From contig JAAUZY010000092.1 in NCBI GenBank assembly GCA_014804355.1, forward strand, positions 1-42,623: 42,623 bases of DNA, written 5' to 3'. The notes under the pieces are model-generated. The model did no database searches. It saw only the letters and a list, made by a program, of their open reading frames with translations, and had not been told where the DNA came from. A program made the position numbers and the translations under genes. Shown here piece after piece: positions 1-8,091 of the stretch; the stretch's first letter is position 1, and every line of letters starts with the position of its first letter. The DNA is from Lachnospiraceae bacterium. GTDB taxonomy: Bacteria; Bacillota; Clostridia; Lachnospirales; Lachnospiraceae.

Positions 1-39
1 AAAATTGTTGTAAAATAGAAAAAGAAAGGAAGAGATAAG

Positions 40-1023
40 ATGGAAAGGAAGGCAAAAGAGAGAACCCTTATGTCCTACGCACCGGATATCAAGGTGGTAG
101 ACTGTACATTGCGCGATGGAGGATTGGTTAATGATTTCTTCTTCAATGATGAATTTGTGAAAGACTTATACCAGGCGAATATCAAGGCGGGTGTGGATTA
201 TATGGAGTTTGGATATAAGGCATCCAAGGAGCTGTTCGATGTGAACAAGTTTGGAAAATGGAAATTCTGTGATGACAAGGATATCCGGGCTGTAGTGGGA
301 GACAACAAAACAGACATGAAGATCGCGATCATGGCTGATGTGGGACGATGTGATTTCAAGAAGGATATTCTGAACAAGAAAGACAGCCCGGTAGATCTGG
401 TGCGGGTTGCTACCTACATTAATACGATTCCTGCAGCGATTGAGATGATCGAAGACTGTACGAAGAAAGGATATGAGACGACCGTTAATATTATGGCGAT
501 ATCCAAATCCAATGACGTAGATATCGACGCGGCTTTGGAACTTCTCTGCCAGAGCAGCGTAGGAACGATATACCTGGTGGACAGTTACGGCTCTCTCTAC
601 CCGGAGCAGATCAGAAGGCTGGCTGATAAATATCTGGATGTGGCGGACAAATATGGGAAAAAGGTCGGTATACATGCCCACAACAATCAGCAGCTGGCGT
701 TTGCCAATACTACGGAGGCAATTATTAAGGGAGTCAGTTATCTGGACGCTACGGTGAGCGGTCTCGGTCGTGGGTGCGGGAACTGTCCAAGTGAACTGCT
801 TCTGGGATTCTTAAAAAATCCGAAGTACAGGATCAATTCGATACTGAAATTTGTAGAAAAGCATATTGTTCCGCTCAGAGAGTCCGGTGTGGTGTGGGGG
901 TATGATGTGCCGTACCTTCTGACAGGTATATTAAATCAGCATCCGAAGACAGCGATTCAGTTTATGAAGGAGAAGAGACAGGATTATAACGATTTCTATC
1001 TGGAGCTGTTGGATAATTTCTAA
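40..1023 (+). CDS. HMGL-like (DRE-TIM) aldolase, 4-hydroxy-2-oxovalerate aldolase-like
   Basis: This 327-residue protein has the hallmarks of the HMG-CoA lyase-like DRE-TIM barrel family. Near the N-terminus it carries DCTLRDGG, the metal/substrate motif, and near residue 210 it carries HAHNN, the second metal-binding strand. A glycine/cysteine-rich stretch (GLGRGCGNCPSE) follows, as in 4-hydroxy-2-oxovalerate aldolases. Family members cleave or condense 2-oxo acids using a divalent metal in the cytosol. The aldehyde dehydrogenase partner typical of DmpG/MhpE catabolic pairs is absent, so the substrate is unknown. The start has an AAAGGAAG box about 9 nt upstream; an internal ATG at position 70 is possible but has no better site. 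A strong hairpin follows the gene. Class is fairly sure, exact reaction is not. Confidence 0.8.
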   Translation: MERKAKERTLMSYAPDIKVVDCTLRDGGLVNDFFFNDEFVKDLYQANIKAGVDYMEFGYKASKELFDVNKFGKWKFCDDKDIRAVVGDNKTDMKIAIMADVGRCDFKKDILNKKDSPVDLVRVATYINTIPAAIEMIEDCTKKGYETTVNIMAISKSNDVDIDAALELLCQSSVGTIYLVDSYGSLYPEQIRRLADKYLDVADKYGKKVGIHAHNNQQLAFANTTEAIIKGVSYLDATVSGLGRGCGNCPSELLLGFLKNPKYRINSILKFVEKHIVPLRESGVVWGYDVPYLLTGILNQHPKTAIQFMKEKRQDYNDFYLELLDNF

Positions 1024-1034
1024 AGAACCGTTGT

Positions 1035-1073
1035 ATTCCTCCCCGGAGCAACAAGGCTGTTTCGGGGAGGAAT
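1035..1073 (+). other. Strong hairpin between aldolase and GH25 genes
   Basis: Arms ATTCCTCCCCG (1035-1045) and CGGGGAGGAAT (1063-1073) are exact reverse complements. The 17-nt loop contains a second small stem, AACA/TGTT. No U-tract follows, so this is not a textbook intrinsic terminator. The left arm is a CCTCC anti-Shine-Dalgarno-like sequence that could also pair with the GGAGG at the downstream gene's ribosome binding site. That alternative pairing is an inference. Confidence 0.6.
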
Positions 1074-1105
1074 GATCTATAGGCTTCCAAACGGAGGAGA
1101 ATGCT

Positions 1106-2758
1106 ATGAAGAAGCTGGGAGATTGGGACGATGAATTTATAGATTTGGATGACGAATCGGATGAGGCGTATGATGATTATACTGAGGATGACGAGGACGG
1201 GTATATGCAGCTCCCGGACAGGAATATCGTGATCCCTGTGGTTGCAGTGACGCTTCTGATTATTGTAATTATTGTCGGTATCGTGGCGGCGGTTGTACTA
1301 TCTTACGGAAATAAAGAAAAACCTGTTGCAAGGATCGATCAACTGTCCGAAGAGACGGTGCCGGAACAGGAGGCGGAGTTATCACAGCCGGAGGAGAATC
1401 TTAAGCCTGAGGAGAATATCATAGAAGATGATATTCGGCCGGAAGAGGAAGATTCGGAGGAAAATGTGACAGAGGATGAGGAATCCGAAGATCCGCAGGG
1501 CTCTGCCATGAGCACCGAACAGGGAACAGAAGTGGATGTGAAGACGCTGTTATCTTCCGGCAGCGTGGCCGAGACGAATCAGGTAACCATCGGAATTGAC
1601 GTGGCGAGGTATCAGGGGACTATAGACTGGGCGCAGGCGGCAGCTTCGGGAATTGATTTTGCCATGGTACGGGTAGGGTACCGCGCAGATGGCACGAGAG
1701 AGATCTGTGCCGACACGAACGCAAAGTATAATATGCAGGAGGCACAGAAGAACGGAATCAAACTGGGTGCATATTTCTTCTCCACGGCGGTTACTGTGGA
1801 GGAAGCTGTGGAGGAGGCAGATTGGGTGGCGGATTATATTGCCGGGTATCAGATTACTTATCCGGTGGCATATGACTGCGAAGGATTTGAACGGTCTGAC
1901 AGTGCGCAGTATGGCCTGACAAATGCTCAGCGTACTGATATTGCCATTGCTTTTTTGCAGGAAATATATAACAGGGGTTATACACCGATGTTCTATGCAG
2001 CCATGGGAGAGCTTTCAGGCAGCGCGAAATGGGATACGGAGAGGATAGAGGGCAGCTATCGAATATGGGTATCACAGTATCCGGCTGCGCCTTATCCGGA
2101 GACGGAGAAGTCATCCTACGGCGGTGTTCATGCCATGTGGCAATATACGAATCGTGGCACGGTTGCCGGAATTTCCAGACCGGTAGATGTGAATGTGGCA
2201 TATTTCGGATATGAAGGTACGGCAGAAGCGCATAGCTCAGAGGCTCCCGAGGAAGCCCATGCAGATGTGGAAGCGCTGATGAATTTTACGGAAGTAAATG
2301 AAACGGTAACGGCTAAGGATTCCACAAACCTGCGCAACCTTCCAAGTCAGGGGGAGGAAAGCGCAATAGTGCATACACTGAAAAACGGGGAGACGGCGAC
2401 AAGAACCGGTGTCAGTGACAGCGGCTGGTCGAGGCTCACTTACGAGGGTCAGACGGTTTATGCAGTATCCAGCTATCTGACGACAGATCTGGGCTACCAG
2501 GCGCCCGCGCAGGAAGGCGCAGGAAGCGGCGACGGACTAAAGACGAAATTTGCAGATCGAAGCGATCAGGTGACGGCAAAGATCGAAGTTAATCTGCGGG
2601 CGCTTCCCAGTGTAACCAATCCGGATGCAACGGTTGTTGCGGTATTACATAACGGTGAGTATGTAACCAGAACGGGTATCAATGAAGAGTATGGTTGGTC
2701 GAGAGTGGATTATAACGGGCAGACATTATACTGTATCAGCAGTTATTTAATGAATTGA
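1106..2758 (+). CDS. Membrane-anchored GH25 muramidase with two SH3 domains
   Basis: The 550-residue protein begins with a very acidic cytoplasmic tail (1-39), followed by one membrane segment (about 41-66) and an acidic Glu/Pro-rich linker (70-150). A glycoside hydrolase family 25 lysozyme domain follows at about 160-370. GIDVARYQG (D165), YDCEG (D257, E259) and the late PVDVN segment (D361) supply the usual acidic catalytic residues. Two bacterial SH3 repeats occupy about 398-459 and 487-548, each with an (V/T)NLR-LPS motif, and probably bind the cell wall. It should cleave the MurNAc-GlcNAc bond outside the membrane while staying tethered (type II topology). A GGAGGAGA site precedes the ATG. 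The gene ends at a bidirectional terminator shared with aroC. Confidence 0.93.
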   Translation: MKKLGDWDDEFIDLDDESDEAYDDYTEDDEDGYMQLPDRNIVIPVVAVTLLIIVIIVGIVAAVVLSYGNKEKPVARIDQLSEETVPEQEAELSQPEENLKPEENIIEDDIRPEEEDSEENVTEDEESEDPQGSAMSTEQGTEVDVKTLLSSGSVAETNQVTIGIDVARYQGTIDWAQAAASGIDFAMVRVGYRADGTREICADTNAKYNMQEAQKNGIKLGAYFFSTAVTVEEAVEEADWVADYIAGYQITYPVAYDCEGFERSDSAQYGLTNAQRTDIAIAFLQEIYNRGYTPMFYAAMGELSGSAKWDTERIEGSYRIWVSQYPAAPYPETEKSSYGGVHAMWQYTNRGTVAGISRPVDVNVAYFGYEGTAEAHSSEAPEEAHADVEALMNFTEVNETVTAKDSTNLRNLPSQGEESAIVHTLKNGETATRTGVSDSGWSRLTYEGQTVYAVSSYLTTDLGYQAPAQEGAGSGDGLKTKFADRSDQVTAKIEVNLRALPSVTNPDATVVAVLHNGEYVTRTGINEEYGWSRVDYNGQTLYCISSYLMN

Positions 2759-2760
2759 GC

Positions 2761-2813
2761 TTCGCAGGGGTGCGAGATTTGCTTATGAGATACTGCGTAT
2801 CTCCGCAAACTCG
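2761..2813 (+). other. Cluster of small hairpins downstream of the GH25 gene
   Basis: Three nested or adjacent stems can be read after the stop codon. They are TCGCA-GGGG-TGCGA, then GAGATAC-TGC-GTATCTC, the latter enclosed by CGAGATTTGC and GCAAACTCG with one bulged base. The arrangement resembles small dispersed palindromic elements or an RNA-stabilising 3' end. No U-tract follows; the true terminator lies just downstream. Confidence 0.5.
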
Positions 2814-2835
2814 TGTACATATATTAGAATAATAT

Positions 2836-2878
2836 AAAAAAGATATATGACAGAGATTACCTGTCATATATCTTTTTT
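2836..2878. terminator. Bidirectional intrinsic terminator between GH25 gene and aroC
   Basis: A perfect inverted repeat has arms GATATATGACAG (2842-2853) and CTGTCATATATC (2861-2872) around a 7-nt loop. It is flanked by six A on the left and six T on the right, so it works on both strands. The right arm overlaps the last codons and stop of aroC on the minus strand. Confidence 0.9.
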
Positions 2879-3957
2879 AAATTAGTAAGTTTTGCACTTG
2901 CATTCATAAGCAGAGCATCCGCGACCGTGAGTGCGGCCATCGTTTCCACGACGACTACGGCACGGGGAACAATGACAGGATCGTGACGCCCTTTAATGGA
3001 GACTTCTATGTTTTCACCCTGCTTATTGACTGTTTCCTGCGGGGAGAAGATCGATGGTGTGGGTTTCACGTAGGCACGCAGAAAAATCCTGGATCCGTCG
3101 CTGATGCCTCCTAAGATGCCGCCTGCATGATTGGTGCGCTTGGCAACATTGCCGTCATCCATATAGAAGAAATCGTTGTTCTCGGAACCATGGCGGGAAG
3201 CAACATTAGTCCCGGCACCTATTTCTATGGCTTTGACAGCGCCTATGGACATTATTGCTTTGGAGAGGTTTGCATCCAGCTTCTCGAAGACGGGGTCGCC
3301 GAGCCCGGCGGGAACACCGTCTATGGTACATTCGATCACACCGCCGGCGGAGTCATAACTTCTCATGCAGCCGGCGAGAAAAGATTCCGCCTGAATCGAA
3401 GCCTCTCTGTCAGGCATGCAGGTAGGAGTTGAGAAGATGGCGTCCCGGTCAAATTTATCCATATTGATATGAACCGGACCGATAGACTCTGTGTATGCTG
3501 TTACGTTTATACCAAGTTCCGCCAGAAGTTTTGCGGCAACCGCGCCGGCGGCAACACGCCCGATGGTTTCACGCCCAGAGGATCGTCCGCCGCCACGGTA
3601 GTCGCGGAATCCGTATTTAGCGTCAAATGTATAGTCGGCATGTCCGGGGCGATAGTAATTTGCGATCTCACTGTAGTCAGCGGAGTGCTGTGATGTATTG
3701 CGCACCAGCATGGAGATCGGAGTGCCCGTAGTACGATCCTCGAAGATACCTGAGAGAATCTCTACGGCATCCGCTTCTTTTCGGGGAGTGGCAATCCGGG
3801 TCTGCCCGGGTTTGCGTCTGTCCAGATAGAACTGAATATCGTCAGGGGTCAGGGATAGTCCGGCAGGACAGCCGTCTACCACGACACCGAGCGCCTCGCC
3901 ATGGGATTCGCCCCATGTGGTAATTCGAAAGATATTTCCGAAAGATGAACCAGCCAT
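2857..3957 (-). CDS. aroC: Chorismate synthase
   Basis: This 366-residue protein catalyses the last step of the shikimate pathway: FMN-dependent conversion of EPSP to chorismate, the precursor of aromatic amino acids and folate. The N-terminal TWGESHG, the RPGHADYTF segment, the GGGRSSGRET motif and the HDPVIVPRA segment near the C-terminus are the recognised AroC signatures. Length matches the usual 350-390. On the minus strand AAAGGA lies about 8 nt before the ATG. It is a lone gene, convergent with the GH25 muramidase, and no other shikimate gene is in the window. Confidence 0.97.
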   Translation of the reverse strand: MAGSSFGNIFRITTWGESHGEALGVVVDGCPAGLSLTPDDIQFYLDRRKPGQTRIATPRKEADAVEILSGIFEDRTTGTPISMLVRNTSQHSADYSEIANYYRPGHADYTFDAKYGFRDYRGGGRSSGRETIGRVAAGAVAAKLLAELGINVTAYTESIGPVHINMDKFDRDAIFSTPTCMPDREASIQAESFLAGCMRSYDSAGGVIECTIDGVPAGLGDPVFEKLDANLSKAIMSIGAVKAIEIGAGTNVASRHGSENNDFFYMDDGNVAKRTNHAGGILGGISDGSRIFLRAYVKPTPSIFSPQETVNKQGENIEVSIKGRHDPVIVPRAVVVVETMAALTVADALLMNASAKLTNLKKIYDR

Positions 3958-4377
3958 AATAGTAATCCTTTCTTATATTTATATTTAATAAAATAATATA
4001 GGGATAACACTAATTAATCGAAAAGACAGGGAAAAGCGTGAAGTTTTCAGAAAATAAAATGAAGGATAACTTGCAAGAAAACAATAACGATCGGTATGTT
4101 AAATAATGCCTTAATTGGATTAATCTCCATCGCTTTAAATCTGCCTATACGGAGTATACCACATCACTTCATGGAAATAAATATTCAGATCGGTAAAAAA
4201 ATTTGCAAAAAATTGATTGATTTACATAAAAAAGGTGTACAAATAAATTTTATGTGTTATGATATTAATCAGAACTATATATGGTATTCGATATAAATGA
4301 CATTACAAAACAAAACGACATAGTATATATACATAGTGGATTAAATACACAGAACCATAACGGGTTTGAGGAATCTG
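3958..4377. other. AT-rich divergent intergenic region, no gene recognised
   Basis: This 420-bp region separates divergent aroC and the VanY-type gene and should hold both promoters. I could not place a convincing -35/-10 pair on either strand. A 66-codon open frame at 4096-4296 has no ribosome binding site and no recognisable content, so it is not called. No riboswitch or strong hairpin was seen. Confidence 0.6.
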
Positions 4378-5448
4378 ATGAAAAAAACATTTCGGGAAAA
4401 AATAATTTCAAAATTTACGAGTATTGCAAAAAAGAATAAATTTATGTATTATCCGTGCCTTGTAGCGCTTTCCGTTATTTTGGGAGTGTATCACATCGGC
4501 AGACATTTTGTGACGAATACCAAACGATATGCCGGAGTCGTGTTCGTAATACTCTTCTTTATGAATAGCTGCAGCTTTTCTTTTGCAGTTTTTGCTGAGA
4601 AAACCGGTTTTATCAAGGCTCAGGAAACATACAGCGCCATCGTTGAGGACTCGGATATTACGCTTGCGGTGGAGGCAGATTCGGAGAAAGCGGATTTGCC
4701 AGAGGATGAGGAGATTGATTTGAATTATGATCCGGAAACGGATATCACGGACGTGGATGTGTATACGCTTGATGACATTTTAGAAGGTGGGGAAGATTAT
4801 CGGTCGGAGAATGAACAGACGGATGATGACAGCGAAGAAGGCGGCGAGACGGTGAAAATGCCGGAAAATTATGAATTTGACAGTTCTGATTGGCGGTTTG
4901 TTCTCGTCAACAAGCAGCATCCCATACCGGAGAACTATGAGCTTAACCTTGGCAGGACCAAGGATACGATACGGTGTGATGACAGGATCATTGAAGATCT
5001 GCTGCTTATGCTGCAGGCAGCACAGAAAGACGGTTTTAATCTGGGTGTCCAATCCTCTTACAGAACAGGCGACAGGCAGGAATCCAATTTTAATGGCAGA
5101 ATCAAGTATTATATGAAGCAGGGGCTATCTTATATGGATGCCTATAAAAAAACTTCACAGGTAATCACGGTTCCGGGCTGTAGTGAGCATGAGATCGGAT
5201 TAGCGTTGGATATTACTTCCGATACGTATACACAGTTGCTACAGGGGTTTGGCGAAACAGAGGAAGGGAAATGGCTTGCGGAGCACGGGCATGAGTACGG
5301 ATTTATAGTGCGTTATCCCTCCGGTAAAGAATATATCACCGGTATAGTATATGAACCATGGCATTTTCGTTATGTGGGCAGGGAAGCTGCCAAGATCATG
5401 CATGACGAGAATATCTGTCTGGAAGAATTCTGGGATAAGTATCTGTAG
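4378..5448 (+). CDS. VanY-family D-alanyl-D-alanine carboxypeptidase
   Basis: The protein is 356 residues from the chosen ATG. TGAGGA ends 5 nt before this ATG, while the TTG at 4366 would overlap that site. Two hydrophobic stretches near the N-terminus (about 25-42 and 50-72) suggest membrane anchoring or a long signal region. An acidic low-complexity linker (about 90-150) follows. The C-terminal domain is a VanY/LAS metallopeptidase: SEHEIGLALD supplies H271 and D278, and EPWHFRYVG supplies E326 and H329, the zinc ligands and catalytic acid. It should trim the terminal D-Ala from peptidoglycan stem peptides outside the membrane. No vancomycin-resistance genes are nearby, so a housekeeping wall-remodelling role is more likely. 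tgt starts only 14 nt downstream. Confidence 0.9.
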   Translation: MKKTFREKIISKFTSIAKKNKFMYYPCLVALSVILGVYHIGRHFVTNTKRYAGVVFVILFFMNSCSFSFAVFAEKTGFIKAQETYSAIVEDSDITLAVEADSEKADLPEDEEIDLNYDPETDITDVDVYTLDDILEGGEDYRSENEQTDDDSEEGGETVKMPENYEFDSSDWRFVLVNKQHPIPENYELNLGRTKDTIRCDDRIIEDLLLMLQAAQKDGFNLGVQSSYRTGDRQESNFNGRIKYYMKQGLSYMDAYKKTSQVITVPGCSEHEIGLALDITSDTYTQLLQGFGETEEGKWLAEHGHEYGFIVRYPSGKEYITGIVYEPWHFRYVGREAAKIMHDENICLEEFWDKYL

Positions 5449-5462
5449 AGTGGAGACAGGCA

Positions 5463-6611
5463 ATGTACAGAATATTAACAACAGAAGGAAGAGCGAAACG
5501 GGCGCAGCTGGAAACGGTACACGGGACGATCCAGACGCCCGTATTTATGAATGTGGGTACAGTGGCGGCCATTAAGGGTGCCGTATCTACGGAGGATCTG
5601 GAAGGGATCAAGACACAGGTGGAATTGTCCAACACATATCATCTGCATGTGCGCCCCGGAGATGAGATCATTAAGAAAATAGGTGGTTTACATAAGTTTA
5701 TGTCATGGGACAAGCCGATTCTGACGGATTCCGGCGGGTTTCAGGTTTTTTCGCTGGCCAGCCTGCGAAAGATCAAGGAAGAGGGTGTCTACTTTAACTC
5801 TCATGTGGACGGCAGGAAAATCTTTATGGGTCCGGAGGAGAGCATGCGGATTCAGTCCAATCTTGCCTCAACCATAGCGATGGCTTTTGACGAGTGTCCT
5901 TCCAGTGTGGCGGACAGACATTATGTGGAGGTTTCCGTGGCACGTACCGCCAGGTGGCTGGAACGCTGTAAGACGGAAATGAATCGATTAAACGGGCTGG
6001 AAGATACGATCAACAAAAAGCAGCTTTTATTTGGAATCAATCAGGGTGCTGTCTTTGATGATATCCGGATCGATCACGCCAAGCGGATTGCAGAGATGGA
6101 ATGCGACGGTTACGCACTCGGCGGGCTTGCAGTGGGAGAGAGTCATGAACAGATGTATCATGTAATAGAAGAGACAGTTCCGTATCTTCCGCAGGATAAA
6201 CCTACCTATCTTATGGGGGTAGGTACGCCTGCCAATATTCTGGAGGCTGTCGAACGTGGAGTGGATTTCTTTGATTGTGTATATCCCACGCGAAACGGCA
6301 GGCATGGACACTTGTATACTAATCAAGGGAAGATTAACCTGTTCAACGCGCGATACGAGCTGGATGAGAGACCGATCGAGGAGGGCTGTGAGTGCCCGGC
6401 CTGCAGAAGATACTCAAGAGCATATATCAGACATCTGTTAAAGGCGAAAGAAATGCTCGGCATGAGGCTGTGTGTTCTGCATAATCTCTATTTCTATAAT
6501 ACGATGATGGAGGAAATCCGAGAAGCGCTTGATCAGGGTAGTTTTGCGGCATACAAGAAACGTAAGATGGATGGGATGTACCGGGGCGGGGAAAACAGTA
6601 CGGAAATCTAA
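5463..6611 (+). CDS. tgt: tRNA-guanine transglycosylase (queuine tRNA-ribosyltransferase)
   Basis: This 382-residue enzyme exchanges guanine-34 for the queuosine precursor preQ1 in tRNAs with GUN anticodons. The substrate-binding DSGGFQVF motif (D89), the GGLAVGES loop and the CVYPTRNGRHG segment are typical. Zinc ligands are C309, C311, C314 and a histidine near 340 (CVLHNLYF). Length is normal for bacterial Tgt. GTGGAG lies 8 nt before the ATG. It follows the carboxypeptidase by 14 nt and precedes yajC, a very common bacterial neighbour pair. No other queuosine gene is in the window. Confidence 0.97.
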   Translation: MYRILTTEGRAKRAQLETVHGTIQTPVFMNVGTVAAIKGAVSTEDLEGIKTQVELSNTYHLHVRPGDEIIKKIGGLHKFMSWDKPILTDSGGFQVFSLASLRKIKEEGVYFNSHVDGRKIFMGPEESMRIQSNLASTIAMAFDECPSSVADRHYVEVSVARTARWLERCKTEMNRLNGLEDTINKKQLLFGINQGAVFDDIRIDHAKRIAEMECDGYALGGLAVGESHEQMYHVIEETVPYLPQDKPTYLMGVGTPANILEAVERGVDFFDCVYPTRNGRHGHLYTNQGKINLFNARYELDERPIEEGCECPACRRYSRAYIRHLLKAKEMLGMRLCVLHNLYFYNTMMEEIREALDQGSFAAYKKRKMDGMYRGGENSTEI

Positions 6612-6628
6612 AAAGAATCTAAAAAAGC

Positions 6629-6657
6629 TTGTTTTCTTGACTTGTTTTGTGTATGAT
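6629..6657 (+). promoter_or_regulatory. Possible promoter for yajC
   Basis: TTGTTT and TATGAT are separated by 17 nt. The -35 box matches poorly (three of six) and the -10 well (five of six). yajC may instead be transcribed with tgt, so this is tentative. Confidence 0.35.
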
Positions 6658-6732
6658 ATGTTTTGACTGCTTAGACATATGACTTGGCGGAGAACTTGCC
6701 GGATCATATAGGAATATATGGAGGAAAAAGAT

Positions 6733-7053
6733 ATGGGTATTTTATTGACAGGTGACGGAGCAGCAGCGGCGGCAACAGGCGGCGGCATGGTCATGATTAT
6801 TTACATTGTTGTAATTGTGGCATTTATGTATTTTATTATGATTCGTCCGCAGAAGAAAGAACAGAAGAGAATGGCGGCGATGTTAGCGGAGATGAGTGTT
6901 GGCGATTGTGTGCTTACGACAAGCGGTTTCTACGGTATTGTGATCGATATCACGGAAGATACGATTATCGTTGAATTCGGCAGCAACAAGAACTGCCGTA
7001 TTCCCATGCAGAAGTCTGCGGTTGCACAGATCGAGAAGGCAGATGCGGAATAA
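6733..7053 (+). CDS. yajC: Preprotein translocase subunit YajC
   Basis: The protein is 106 residues from the ATG at 6733. GGAGG (6720-6724) sits 8 nt upstream of that ATG and overlaps the earlier ATG at 6718, so the later start is preferred. After a short Ala/Gly-rich N-terminus there is one membrane helix (about residues 20-40) ending in IMIRPQKKEQKR, the YajC hallmark. The cytoplasmic domain has the conserved GDCVLTTSGFYGIV segment. YajC associates with SecDF at the SecYEG translocon; its exact role is minor. No secD or secF is found next to it here; a strong terminator follows instead. Confidence 0.95.
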   Translation: MGILLTGDGAAAAATGGGMVMIIYIVVIVAFMYFIMIRPQKKEQKRMAAMLAEMSVGDCVLTTSGFYGIVIDITEDTIIVEFGSNKNCRIPMQKSAVAQIEKADAE

Positions 7054-7065
7054 GAGATAAAAATT

Positions 7066-7119
7066 GAGCTACGCTCAATTGCGAGCTTGTTCGCAATCGA
7101 GCGTAGCTCGTTTTTTTTT
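7066..7119 (+). terminator. Very strong intrinsic terminator after yajC
   Basis: Outer arms GAGCTACGCTC (7066-7076) and GAGCGTAGCTC (7099-7109) are exact complements. Inner arms ATTGCGA and TCGCAAT continue the stem with a small A/C interruption, around a 6-nt loop. Nine T residues follow (7111-7119). It should end the tgt-yajC transcript. Confidence 0.95.
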
Positions 7120-7191
7120 GTGAGAAAGGACGGAAAACGATTTCCATAATATGACTCTTTTGTAAACATCTACAAAATGCAAGGTTATCTC

Positions 7192-7220
7192 TTGACAGTT
7201 TATTTTACATCGTGTAGAAT
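7192..7220 (+). promoter_or_regulatory. Sigma-A promoter of the acidic lipoprotein gene
   Basis: A perfect TTGACA (7192-7197) and a five-of-six TAGAAT (7215-7220) are separated by exactly 17 nt. Transcription should begin near 7227, giving a leader of about 50 nt. Confidence 0.85.
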
Positions 7221-7276
7221 GCAAAGTTGTGTGATGAATCACAATGACTCGTGAAGAGTAAAAGGAGGAGAATATT

Positions 7277-7876
7277 ATGAAAATAAGAACAGTGAAATTA
7301 GTTGCATGTGCAGCAATTATGGCGCTTACATTATCCATGACCGCTTGCGGCAGTGATGATGCAGCAGCAACGGGAACAGTGACAGAGGTTGCAGACACGG
7401 ATGATTCTGCAGAAGTTGAGCCGGAAACGGAAGAGGAGACAGAGCCTGAGACAGAAGAGCCTGCAGATGATGCAGATACAGAAGCAGAAGAAGAGGCAGA
7501 GGTTGAAGATGAGGATGATGCGGACGCTGCAGATGCAGGCGATTATACAACCTTAGAGGATTACTACAATGATCCTACCGTTTCGGAAGCTTTGAAGAGC
7601 GCTTTTGATGCTATGGCAGGTGACGGTATGTCTGCGGATTGTGAAGTAAGTGGTAATGAGTTCACCGTAATCATCAAGATTGAGGACAGTTCCATGATCG
7701 TTGATGGTATGGGTGAGGCACTTTCCGCTGCATTAGATTCACAGGCAGATACATTCAAAGCACAGGTTAAGCAGTTCGATGATGTGATCGGACAGGACGG
7801 TGCCTGCACGGTTGTTATGCGTTATACAGATCCTGACGACAACGTACTTGCAGAAAAAGCTTTTACAGCAAACTAA
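7277..7876 (+). CDS. Acidic lipoprotein, DUF4854-like C-terminal domain
   Basis: This 199-residue protein starts with a lipoprotein signal peptide: basic MKIRTVK, a hydrophobic core, and a lipobox-like MTAC with the lipidated cysteine at C24. The Met at -3 is a slightly unusual lipobox residue. A long Glu/Asp/Ala/Thr-rich linker (about 28-92) probably spans the cell wall. A compact C-terminal domain (about 93-199) begins LEDYYNDP and ends in a beta-rich tail. It resembles the DUF4854 family of Firmicute lipoproteins, but this is from memory of the pattern. AAAGGAGG precedes the ATG. Its own strong promoter and terminator make it monocistronic and probably well expressed. Function is unknown. 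Confidence 0.85.
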   Translation: MKIRTVKLVACAAIMALTLSMTACGSDDAAATGTVTEVADTDDSAEVEPETEEETEPETEEPADDADTEAEEEAEVEDEDDADAADAGDYTTLEDYYNDPTVSEALKSAFDAMAGDGMSADCEVSGNEFTVIIKIEDSSMIVDGMGEALSAALDSQADTFKAQVKQFDDVIGQDGACTVVMRYTDPDDNVLAEKAFTAN

Positions 7877-7943
7877 ATACTGAATGTCGGATTGTAGATA
7901 CTATAATAGCTTATGGCAGACTGTGATTGAGATAAGAGAAGTA

Positions 7944-7974
7944 AGAGACGGACTTAAATGTTCGTCTCTTTTTT
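7944..7974 (+). terminator. Intrinsic terminator after the lipoprotein gene
   Basis: Arms AGAGACGGAC and GTTCGTCTCT pair with a single G-T wobble around the loop TTAAAT, followed by five further T residues. Confidence 0.88.
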
Positions 7975-8015
7975 CAATACCATAGAGAAGACATAGAGAA
8001 GGCACGGACAAACTC

Positions 8016-8044
8016 TTGAAATTTATAGAAGAATAGACTATGAT
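8016..8044 (+). promoter_or_regulatory. Sigma-A promoter of leuB
   Basis: TTGAAA (8016-8021) and TATGAT (8039-8044) are 17 nt apart and lie about 50 nt before leuB. The leader is too short to hold a T-box or leucine attenuator of normal size. Confidence 0.75.
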
Positions 8045-8091
8045 ATATAAGTGATATTTTGCGACAAATGACATGGAAATGAGGGATTGAT

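Noticed and set aside
4096-4296. 66-codon open frame in the aroC-VanY intergenic region
   Set aside because: No ribosome binding site, no recognisable domain and AT-rich low-information sequence; probably chance.
4378-5448. Vancomycin-resistance cluster suggested by the VanY-type gene
   Set aside because: No vanH, vanA/B, vanX or two-component genes nearby; VanY-family peptidases are common housekeeping proteins.
7975-8091. T-box or leucine attenuator before leuB
   Set aside because: The leader after the predicted promoter is about 40 nt and has no T-box core or run of Leu codons.
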